A DNA stretch of 6,696 bases from NCBI GenBank assembly GCA_937891725.1, contig CALAHL010000419.1, positions 1 through 6,696 of the forward strand, given 5' to 3'. Shown here piece by piece: positions 1 through 5,357 of the stretch (positions are counted from its first letter, which is position 1; each line of letters starts with the position of its first letter). The notes under the pieces were generated by a model. It made no database searches. It was not told where the DNA came from and was given only the letters and a program-made list of their open reading frames with translations. The DNA comes from an uncultured Rhodospirillaceae bacterium (GTDB taxonomy: Bacteria > Pseudomonadota > Alphaproteobacteria > Thalassobaculales > Thalassobaculaceae). The position numbers and the translations under genes are program-made.

Positions 1-162
1 TCACCGGGTAGCTGCTTCATGCCGTCAAGCCAGACTCATTCAGCAACAGGCTCATTACCTGAAAATATGTCGTGATGGTTGGCAAAATCCACAGCGCGGC
101 AGCCGCAGCGGATATCGTTCCGTATACTTGTCCTTGTCTGCGACATGTTTAGGAGGCTTGTA
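1..162. other. Unassigned stretch at the left edge
   Basis: No gene is supported here. Plus-strand frames enter from the window edge and run to stops at 73-75 (24 residues) and 161-163 (53 residues). Either could be the tail of a gene starting outside, but neither translation resembles a family I recognise. A -10-like TATACT occurs at 123-128 without a matching -35 at 16-18 bases, so I do not call a promoter. Confidence 0.4.
151..156 (+). promoter_or_regulatory. Perfect Shine-Dalgarno AGGAGG
   Basis: AGGAGG lies six bases before a GTG at 163. It is the best ribosome binding site in the leader region but sits about 110 bases before the GMC start, so it can only serve the short ORF beginning at 163. 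It decides the start proposed for that ORF. Confidence 0.4.
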
Positions 163-267
163 GTGTATCGATTGTTCGACATGCGATCGTTCGTCTACCG
201 GATTGAGATCGGTAGGGCGTCATCGTTCATCCGGCAAACGATAAAAGTTTCCGCGGTGACGTTGTGA
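163..267 (+). CDS. Possible 34-aa leader ORF upstream of the GMC oxidoreductase
   Basis: A short frame starts with GTG at 163, six bases after a perfect AGGAGG (151-156), and ends with TGA at 265-267. It overlaps the GTG start of the next gene in a GTGA arrangement. The peptide begins MYRLFDMRSF and is rich in Arg, Ile and Phe; it resembles no family I know. The case for it is the strong ribosome binding site and the 4-nt stop/start overlap, an arrangement typical of translational coupling, while the downstream gene has no clear Shine-Dalgarno of its own. Against it, the codons include ATA, AGG and CGA, which are uncommon in the neighbouring genes, and the frame can be extended upstream to a TTG at 79 without a ribosome binding site. 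It may be a coupling leader or simply chance. Confidence 0.3.
   Translation: MYRLFDMRSFVYRIEIGRASSFIRQTIKVSAVTL
195..215. repeat. Short inverted repeat, possible operator or leader hairpin
   Basis: CTACCG (195-200) and its exact reverse complement CGGTAG (210-215) flank a 9-base spacer. The repeat ends 48 bases before the GMC start, where a regulator site or a leader hairpin could act. Six-base arms can arise by chance, and no regulator gene is visible in the window to pair with it. Confidence 0.25.
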
Positions 268-1889
268 GCGAAACTCCGCTTGAAACCGTGGATTACGTGA
301 TCGTCGGGGCGGGGTCAGCAGGCTGCGTGCTGGCCAATCGACTGACCGCCGATCCGCGACTCTCCGTCCTGGTCCTGGAGGCGGGCGGTACAGATTGGCA
401 CCCCTACCTCAAGGCGCCCGCTGGATTCATCAAGACGCACAACGACCCCCGGTTCAACTGGTGTTTCACGACCGAGCCGGGTGCTGGGATCGATGGACGT
501 GAGATCCTATTCCCGCGGGGCAAGGTGCTCGGCGGGTCCAGTTCGATTAACGGCCATCTCTACGTCCGTGGGCAGGCCCGCGATTTCGACGTTTGGGCAC
601 AGCGCGGCAATCGCGGCTGGTCCTACGACGATGTGCTGCCGTTTTTTCGGCGAGCCGAAGATCGCTCGACCGGTGAGGACGCATTTCACGGGACTGGCGG
701 TGCACAGCATGTCTCCGACATTCACGCCCGACATCCGATCTGCGAGGCCTTTATCGAGGGCGTGGAGAGCCTGGGTGTGCCGCGGAACCCGGATTATAAT
801 GGCGCCAACCAGGAGGGCGTCGGCTACTACCAGCGCACCATTCGCAACGGACGCCGCCACAGTGCTGCGACCGCCTTCCTCCGACCTGCCATGAAGCGGC
901 CCAATTTACGCGTCGAGACCGACGCCCATGTCCAGGGACTTGATCTGCACGGCAGCCGCGTGGTCGGGCTGAGCTACCGCCGCCATGGAGAGCTGCGCCT
1001 CGTCCGGGTTGGGCGTGAGGTGTTGATGGCGGCCGGGGCAATCGGCTCGCCGCAGCTTTTGCAGATCTCGGGGATTGGTGCGCCGGAGCACTTGCGGTCG
1101 ATCGGCGTTGCGCCCAAGCATGAACTTCCAGGTGTCGGGCAGGGGTTACAGGATCATTTCGCGATCCGAGTGACGCATCGGGTGAACCAACCGATCACTC
1201 TGAACGAATTGGCGCGCGGTCCTCGGCTGCTGTGGGAAATCGGCAAATGGATGGCGACCGGCACAGGCCTTCTTGCGTTCAGCCCGGCTCACGTGGGGGC
1301 GTTCCTGAAATCACATCCCAATCTGGACCAGCCGGACCTCCAGTTTGTCTTCACGCCGGCCAGTTACGCCGATGGTGCCATCGGCGCACTGCAGAAGACG
1401 CCGGGAATGACGATCGGTGTCTGGCAGATGCGGCCTGAAAGCACGGGCCATGTTCTGGCTCGCTCGCCCGATCCCCAAGACGCCCCGGCCATCCAGCCCA
1501 ACTACCTCGTCGCCGAGACCGATAAGCGGGCGATCATCGAGGGACTGCGCCTGTGCCGAAAGCTGGTGTCGAGCGATGCGCTCCGTCCCTATCGGGGACC
1601 CGAAACCCTGCCAGGGGCGGAGGTGCAGAGTGACGACGACCTTTTGGCTTATGCCCGCCGGAAAGGCTCAACCGTCTATCACGCGGTCAGCACCTGCCGG
1701 ATGGGGATCGACCCCATGGCGGTGGTCGACCCGCAGCTGAAGGTCCATGGCTTGAGCGGCCTGCGTGTCGTCGACGCGTCGGTCATGCCGACCATGGTTT
1801 CCGCCAACACCAACGCCGCGACCCTGATGATAGCCGAGAAGGCGTCCGACCTGATCCTTGCGGACTATCAGACGTCGGTGTCGAGCTGA
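264..1889 (+). CDS. GMC-family FAD-dependent alcohol dehydrogenase (choline dehydrogenase-like)
   Basis: This 541-residue protein has the usual length of bacterial GMC oxidoreductases. Visible features in order: the FAD-binding Rossmann motif GAGSAG (residues 15-20) with the ribose-binding Glu39 in LVLEAGG; GMC signature 1 around residues 85-103 (RGKVLGGSSSINGHLYVRG); signature 2 around 258-272 (GAIGSPQLLQISGIG); and near the C-terminus the catalytic His473 in VYHAVSTCRMG plus the paired Asn517 in NTNAATLMIAEK. In this family the enzyme oxidises a primary alcohol to an aldehyde, passing electrons from FAD to oxygen or a respiratory acceptor. There is no signal peptide, so it is probably cytoplasmic. 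Choline is only one possible substrate, since many relatives are misnamed choline dehydrogenase; PEG or aliphatic alcohol dehydrogenase roles are equally open. The GTG at 264 is the first start after an in-frame stop at 213-215, but it lacks a Shine-Dalgarno; GTG 288 is an alternative. It converges on the SDR gene. Confidence 0.93.
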   Translation: MSETPLETVDYVIVGAGSAGCVLANRLTADPRLSVLVLEAGGTDWHPYLKAPAGFIKTHNDPRFNWCFTTEPGAGIDGREILFPRGKVLGGSSSINGHLYVRGQARDFDVWAQRGNRGWSYDDVLPFFRRAEDRSTGEDAFHGTGGAQHVSDIHARHPICEAFIEGVESLGVPRNPDYNGANQEGVGYYQRTIRNGRRHSAATAFLRPAMKRPNLRVETDAHVQGLDLHGSRVVGLSYRRHGELRLVRVGREVLMAAGAIGSPQLLQISGIGAPEHLRSIGVAPKHELPGVGQGLQDHFAIRVTHRVNQPITLNELARGPRLLWEIGKWMATGTGLLAFSPAHVGAFLKSHPNLDQPDLQFVFTPASYADGAIGALQKTPGMTIGVWQMRPESTGHVLARSPDPQDAPAIQPNYLVAETDKRAIIEGLRLCRKLVSSDALRPYRGPETLPGAEVQSDDDLLAYARRKGSTVYHAVSTCRMGIDPMAVVDPQLKVHGLSGLRVVDASVMPTMVSANTNAATLMIAEKASDLILADYQTSVSS

Positions 1890-1890
1890 T

Positions 1891-2649
1891 TCAGGTTACG
1901 GACAGACGAACCATGCCGCCGTCGACCGGGACATGCACCCCGGTTATGTAGCGCGCGCGATCCGAGACCAGGAAGGCGACCAGATCCGCCAGTTCCTGGG
2001 GTTCGCCAAAGCGGCCCATCGGAATATCCCTGATCTGTCCGGCGCGGGATTCTTCCGTCGGAAACAGGCGGTTCAGGATTTGGTCGCTGTTGATGCGTCC
2101 GGGCGCGACGCAGTTCACCGTGACGCCGTCCGTTGCGACCTCCGGGGCGAGGCTTCGGGACCAACTGACAAGGGCGACTTTGGCGGGTGTGGCCGCGTTG
2201 ACGGCCCGTTGGACCAAGGCGCCGGAGATGTTCACCACCCGGCCCCAGCCCGCCTTCCGCATGCCGGGCAGCAGCGCTTCGGTCATCCGACGGGCCGAGG
2301 AAAAGTTCAGAGCAAAGGCTTCTTCCCAGAACGCGTCGTCGGCGTCCTTCGGCATGGGCCGGGACGCCCCCGCATTGTTCACCAGGATGTCGATACCGCC
2401 ATACTGCGCCGACGCGGACTGCGCCACCACAGCCACACCCTCGGCGGTAGAGAGGTCCCCGGTCACCATTGCTGGAGCCTCTGCTCCTGTGGCTGCAATC
2501 TCATCCCGGACCAGAGTGAGTTTTTCCAGATTGCGTGCAGCGATCACCACCCGCACGCCCTCGGCGGCCAGAACATGTGCGACCGCGCGGCCGATCCCCG
2601 CGCTGGCCCCGGTCACCAAGGCGCGTTTGCCGACGATACCCAAGTCCAT
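1891..2649 (-). CDS. SDR-family oxidoreductase lacking the catalytic Tyr (FabG-like, atypical active site)
   Basis: This is a 252-residue classical-length short-chain dehydrogenase/reductase. It has the cofactor motif TGASAGIG (residues 13-20), NNAG (91-94), the active-site Asn115 (ALNFSS), Ser142 (VVNISG) and Lys157 (ATPAK), then the C-terminal NCVAPGRI and PVDGG segments. The position four before Lys157, normally the catalytic Tyr of YxxxK, is Ala153, and the Ser-to-that-position spacing is 11 instead of 13. The protein's only two tyrosines lie elsewhere (SAQYGG and ARYITG). This fits a known SDR subgroup resembling beta-ketoacyl-ACP reductase but with an imperfect tetrad; whether it reduces or oxidises a carbonyl/alcohol substrate is unclear. 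I place the start at ATG 2649 because GGAGA (2656-2660) sits six bases upstream; the TTG at 2655 directly abuts that site. It begins 29 bases after the amidohydrolase stop, so both are probably one operon. Confidence 0.9.
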   Translation of the reverse strand: MDLGIVGKRALVTGASAGIGRAVAHVLAAEGVRVVIAARNLEKLTLVRDEIAATGAEAPAMVTGDLSTAEGVAVVAQSASAQYGGIDILVNNAGASRPMPKDADDAFWEEAFALNFSSARRMTEALLPGMRKAGWGRVVNISGALVQRAVNAATPAKVALVSWSRSLAPEVATDGVTVNCVAPGRINSDQILNRLFPTEESRAGQIRDIPMGRFGEPQELADLVAFLVSDRARYITGVHVPVDGGMVRLSVT

Positions 2650-2655
2650 GATCAA

Positions 2656-2660
2656 TCTCC
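2656..2660 (-). promoter_or_regulatory. Ribosome binding site fixing the SDR start
   Basis: Read on the minus strand this is GGAGA, six bases before ATG 2649. It rules out the in-frame TTG at 2655, which touches the site, and gives an N-terminus MDLGIVGK as expected for this SDR subgroup. Confidence 0.7.
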
Positions 2661-2678
2661 AGAATTATGCCTGTTTGT

Positions 2679-4127
2679 TCAGTTCAGCGAGGTCCGGGTT
2701 TCAAAGACCATCGGGGCCATTTCGTCGACGGTCCGACCCGCCCAATCCCGTTTGGAAATGCTGGTGAAGGACCGCTCCTGGGCGGCCTGCAGTTCCGCGA
2801 GCGCGCTCGGCATATCGATCGTGGTCACGGCACCATCCTTCACCACGCGTGTGCCGTCGACGAAGACGTCCCGGACGCCGCGGTCGGTGGCGGCATAGAT
2901 CAGGGACCGGATCGGCTCCCGTACCGGCATCATGGAGGGAGCCGTGAGATCGACGCAGACCAGATCGGCGCGCGCGCCAACCTCCAGCTTGCCGATGTCG
3001 TCGCGCCGCAGCGCCTTGGCTCCGCCGACGGTCGCTGCGTTGAAGATGTCGGAGGTGTTGAGATCGTCCACGGTCTCGGCCACGGCCCGGGCGACAGTTG
3101 CCACGTTCCGCATCTCCTCCAGGAAGTTGTGCGGGTAGGTGTCGGTGCCGATCCCCATGTTGATCCCCTCGCGCACATAGCCGCCGAATGTACGAAGTGC
3201 GATACCCCGGCGCATGAACACAGTCGGGCAATGAGCGACGGTAGTGGCGCTGTCAGCCAGGATCCTCAGATCGTCGCGGGTCGACCAGTGTACCCAGGGG
3301 TGATGATCCAGGAAGATGCCGTGACCGATGATGGCGTGTTCACCAACCGCGCCGATTTCCTTCATCCACTGTACGGGTGTCTTGCCGTGACGGCGGACGA
3401 TCTCGTGGAACTCGGTGACGGATTGGGCGGCATGGGTCTGCCAGGGCAGGTTCTTCTCTTCCGCGAAATCATAGGAGTCCCGCAGCAGATCCGCCGAACA
3501 GGTGTCCACCTGAGACGGCGCCACCATCCCAATCAGCCGCCCGCTGGGGTGCTGGGCCACCAGATCGATGATCCGTTGAGCCGCCTCGAAACCTTTCTGA
3601 CCGGCCTCTTCATCCCATTCGTATTGCAGCTTGTGGCCGTCACTGGTGAACCAGCGCGCATCGCGGAACATCGGCGCCACGCAGGCGCGAATGCCGCAGC
3701 CCGCCAGAACGTCCAGCCAGCTCTCGAACGGGATCGAGTAGTCGACCACCGTGGTGACACCGCTTTGCAGCAGTTCCGCCATCGCGACCTGGAGGCTGGC
3801 GGCGAGGCCGGCGGGATCGTTCTCGAAAATCGTCAGAAACTCGTAGAGCGAGGAATGATAGAATCCCGGAGAGCGGATCTCGTCGGTGACGCCCTTGCGC
3901 AGAGGCTCACTGGTCGGGTGGCTGTGGATGTTGATCAGCCCCGGCATCACCATCCGGTCGCTGCCGTCCAGCTCGTCATGAACCTCGCCGGCATAGCGCC
4001 CGCCGACCTGGGTGATCGCGCCGTCCGCAAAGACAACATCTCCGCCTTTCAGGTAGACGTGACGGCTTTCCTTGGCATCCCAGGCGACAATCCAGGCAGC
4101 ATTGCGGATCACGGTGGTCCGGGTCAT
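2679..4127 (-). CDS. Metal-dependent amidohydrolase (ATZ/TRZ, deaminase-like group)
   Basis: This 482-residue protein belongs to the amidohydrolase superfamily. An N-terminal beta-sandwich piece (about residues 1-60) precedes MPGLINIHSHP with metal ligands His68 and His70. Further ligands are His232 (THAAQ), His269 (IIGHG) and Asp329 (GIGTD), and the conserved AHCP motif holds His299. The C-terminal LEVGARADLVCVDL closes the composite sandwich, as in chlorohydrolase, 5-deoxyadenosyl/SAH deaminase and guanine deaminase relatives. Such enzymes hydrolyse C-N or C-Cl bonds, often on heterocycles, using one Zn or Fe. The HxxE motif, which carries the catalytic Glu in many deaminases, reads HAAQ here (Gln235), so deaminase activity should not be assumed. 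The start is ATG 4127, with GGAG (4135-4138) seven bases upstream; the frame stays open to 4232 but that extension has no ribosome binding site. It leads the SDR in a two-gene operon. The substrate is unknown. Confidence 0.9.
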   Translation of the reverse strand: MTRTTVIRNAAWIVAWDAKESRHVYLKGGDVVFADGAITQVGGRYAGEVHDELDGSDRMVMPGLINIHSHPTSEPLRKGVTDEIRSPGFYHSSLYEFLTIFENDPAGLAASLQVAMAELLQSGVTTVVDYSIPFESWLDVLAGCGIRACVAPMFRDARWFTSDGHKLQYEWDEEAGQKGFEAAQRIIDLVAQHPSGRLIGMVAPSQVDTCSADLLRDSYDFAEEKNLPWQTHAAQSVTEFHEIVRRHGKTPVQWMKEIGAVGEHAIIGHGIFLDHHPWVHWSTRDDLRILADSATTVAHCPTVFMRRGIALRTFGGYVREGINMGIGTDTYPHNFLEEMRNVATVARAVAETVDDLNTSDIFNAATVGGAKALRRDDIGKLEVGARADLVCVDLTAPSMMPVREPIRSLIYAATDRGVRDVFVDGTRVVKDGAVTTIDMPSALAELQAAQERSFTSISKRDWAGRTVDEMAPMVFETRTSLN

Positions 4128-4134
4128 GGCAAAA

Positions 4135-4138
4135 CTCC
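4135..4138 (-). promoter_or_regulatory. Ribosome binding site fixing the amidohydrolase start
   Basis: GGAG on the minus strand is seven bases before ATG 4127. It supports a 482-residue protein beginning MTRTTVIRNA rather than the 35-residue-longer version starting at 4232, whose extra residues look unlike the family. Confidence 0.65.
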
Positions 4139-4157
4139 AATTTGGTCTTGGCGGCAG

Positions 4158-4163
4158 AGTATA
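4158..4163 (-). promoter_or_regulatory. Possible -10 element for the amidohydrolase-SDR operon
   Basis: TATACT on the minus strand matches the sigma-70 -10 consensus at five of six positions and would place transcription start near 4151, leaving a leader of about 24 bases that holds the GGAG ribosome binding site. No good -35 lies at 16-18 bases; the best partner is TAGACT (4178-4183) at a short 14-base spacing. An activator-dependent or degenerate promoter is possible. Confidence 0.3.
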
Positions 4164-4317
4164 AGGCGGGCACCGGAAGTCTATCGCGATCCGCCAGACG
4201 GCGCGACCTGCAAAAACATTCTCATTAACCAACTATTAAGTTTATTCCGTGCTTCTAATTCATCCAGAAACGCCATATTATGGGTGGTGGGGGTGCGTCA
4301 GTTGAGGGGGAAACGGT

Positions 4318-4590
4318 TTGGCCGTTTTTGAGTGGGACAATCGTGAGCACGGAAGGGGCGGCCCTATCGAGCTGCTGTCGGCGTTTCGTGGCTTGATCGT
4401 TGCCGGTGTGATCGTCGGCCCGGTGATCTTGGGCACCGGATTGGGCTGGGTGTTCACGCTCACGGTCAATCAGGAGACGCAGGCGAACGCTGGGCTGTCC
4501 GCCTCCAGGGTCTCGATCACCGAAGATGAGGTGCGGGCCGTCGGACTGTCGCCGCGTGCCGTGGCTGGAATTCTTCGGATCTCAAACTGA
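4318..4590 (+). CDS. Hypothetical small membrane protein (one TM segment)
   Basis: This 90-residue frame starts with TTG 4318, seven bases after a good AGGGGG (4305-4310). The N-terminal 24 residues are polar and charged (MAVFEWDNREHGRGG), then a Gly/Val/Ile-rich hydrophobic stretch at about residues 25-50 (GLIVAGVIVGPVILGTGLGW) looks like one membrane span. It is followed by a polar tail of about 40 residues ending GILRISN. Third codon positions are mostly G or C, in keeping with the neighbouring genes. I recognise no family. It stands alone on its strand, divergent from the amidohydrolase and convergent with the alpha/beta hydrolase. The opposite-strand frame over the same bases (4278-4469) is Pro/Thr-rich and looks like its shadow. 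The TTG start and lack of a family match keep confidence moderate. Confidence 0.45.
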   Translation: MAVFEWDNREHGRGGPIELLSAFRGLIVAGVIVGPVILGTGLGWVFTLTVNQETQANAGLSASRVSITEDEVRAVGLSPRAVAGILRISN

Positions 4591-4616
4591 TCTCGATCGA
4601 ATATTCTGGCCTGATA

Positions 4617-4668
4617 CGGATCCATGCCACCCTTTGGACATGCTGGCGGAAAGGCCTTGCTGGATCCG
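4617..4668. terminator. Imperfect inverted repeat between convergent genes, possible bidirectional terminator
   Basis: CGGATCCA (4617-4624) and TGGATCCG (4661-4668) are perfect 8-base complementary arms. A second pair, CCTTT (4631-4635) and AAAGG (4650-4654), nests inside with equal 6-base gaps on each side and a 14-base loop. It begins 3 bases beyond the hydrolase stop codon and lies 26 bases past the small ORF stop, where a shared terminator would be expected. Neither side carries a run of T, so a classical intrinsic terminator is not shown. Confidence 0.35.
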
Positions 4669-4671
4669 ACC

Positions 4672-5298
4672 TTAAAGCGCGAGGGACCGAAGAAACCCGG
4701 ACGCCACCTCCGCAATCTCGTCCAATGCGGCCGCGTGGTCGCGTCCAGAGGATTTTCGTGGTTTCAGGTCGTGGTCCCCGTCTTCGATCCAATGCACCGT
4801 GGTTCGGTCCGACAGCCGGTATGCTGCGATCTCATCCGGCCGACCGAAGGGGTCTCGTGTTCCCTGAAGGATCAACCCAGGCACATCAAGCGCGGCCAGA
4901 TGCTCGGTTCGGGTTTTCGCCGGTTTCCCTGGAGGATGAAACGGATAGCCGAGACACAATAATCCGCGTACCGGCATCTCCGCAGCGATCAGCGATGCCA
5001 TTCGCCCGCCCATCGATTTGCCCCCGATCACGACATTTTCTGCACCGCCCAAATGGCCGATCACCTTCCGCCAGCTGTCCAGCAGGATCGGTTGACGGTC
5101 GGGCGGCCGTCTGGTGCCTTCGGCCCGCCTGCGGGCCATGTACGGGAACTCGAACCGGGCGACCCGGTGGCCCATCGCGGCGAGCCGCTCCGTCACGCCT
5201 GTCATGAACGGGCTGTCCATCGGAGCACCGGCACCATGGGCCAGAACCAATATCGGAGACCCGCCATCAGGGCCATCGAAGAGCAGGGTCTCGGTCAT
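4672..5298 (-). CDS. Alpha/beta hydrolase, KANL3/TEX30-like
   Basis: This 208-residue protein has a compact alpha/beta-hydrolase fold. Near the N-terminus LVLAHGAGAPMDSPFM (His21-Gly-Ala-Gly) resembles the oxyanion-hole strand of the KANL3/TEX30 group. The nucleophile elbow is GGKSMGGRM with Ser95, the acid is probably Asp149 in LQGTRDPFG, and the base His176 in EDGDHDLKP, so the Ser-Asp-His triad appears complete. Length and motif order fit small bacterial members of this family, whose substrates are largely unknown; esterase or dienelactone hydrolase-like activity is possible. There is no signal peptide. The start is ATG 5298; the upstream bases (GAATGAG) give only a weak ribosome binding site. 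It follows the fumarase on the same strand after 59 bases, but a strong hairpin lies in that gap, so co-transcription may be partial or absent. Confidence 0.85.
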   Translation of the reverse strand: MTETLLFDGPDGGSPILVLAHGAGAPMDSPFMTGVTERLAAMGHRVARFEFPYMARRRAEGTRRPPDRQPILLDSWRKVIGHLGGAENVVIGGKSMGGRMASLIAAEMPVRGLLCLGYPFHPPGKPAKTRTEHLAALDVPGLILQGTRDPFGRPDEIAAYRLSDRTTVHWIEDGDHDLKPRKSSGRDHAAALDEIAEVASGFLRSLAL

Positions 5299-5315
5299 GG
5301 GGACTCATTCTCGAA

Positions 5316-5349
5316 GGGCCGAGGCATCCCAAAATGAAGGCCTCGGCCC
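5316..5349 (-). terminator. GC-rich hairpin after the fumarase gene
   Basis: GGGCCGAGGC (5316-5325) and GCCTCGGCCC (5340-5349) form a perfect 10-base stem with a 14-base loop. It starts 8 bases after the fumarase stop codon in the direction of transcription. The stem is strong, but the bases after it (TTCGAGAATG on the minus strand) are not a T-run. It could be a weak or Rho-assisted terminator, or an mRNA 3' stabiliser that lowers expression of the hydrolase relative to fumarase. Confidence 0.5.
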
Positions 5350-5357
5350 GCTTTCGC

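Larger units (their letters stand above)
4128..4317. other. Divergent intergenic region with AT-rich core
   Basis: This 190-base gap separates the minus-strand operon from a plus-strand small ORF, so it should hold divergent control signals. Bases about 4210-4281 are clearly richer in A/T than the flanking genes. On the plus strand TATTAT (4276-4281) could be a -10 for the small ORF, with a poor -35 (TTCTAA, 4253-4258) at 17 bases. No clear operator palindrome was found. Confidence 0.4.

Noticed and set aside
79..162. Longer version of the leader ORF starting at TTG 79
   Set aside because: There is no ribosome binding site at TTG 79 and the codons include several rare ones. Only the GTG 163 version with AGGAGG has support.
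1858..2898. Plus-strand open frame of 346 codons spanning the GMC end and the SDR gene
   Set aside because: It overlaps the end of the GMC gene and is antisense to the complete SDR and the amidohydrolase end, with no recognisable motif in its translation.
4128..4232. 35-residue N-terminal extension of the amidohydrolase
   Set aside because: The extension has no ribosome binding site, while ATG 4127 has GGAG seven bases upstream and gives the family-typical N-terminus.
2667..4331. Long plus-strand open frame of 554 codons opposite the amidohydrolase
   Set aside because: It is antisense to a gene with a full set of amidohydrolase motifs. Its translation is rich in His, Arg, Gly and Asp without any domain pattern, as expected for a shadow frame in GC-rich DNA.
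4591..4616. Small palindromes TCGATCGA and GAATATTC near 4593-4606
   Set aside because: Eight-base palindromes of this kind are expected by chance and show no further symmetry or repeat copies.
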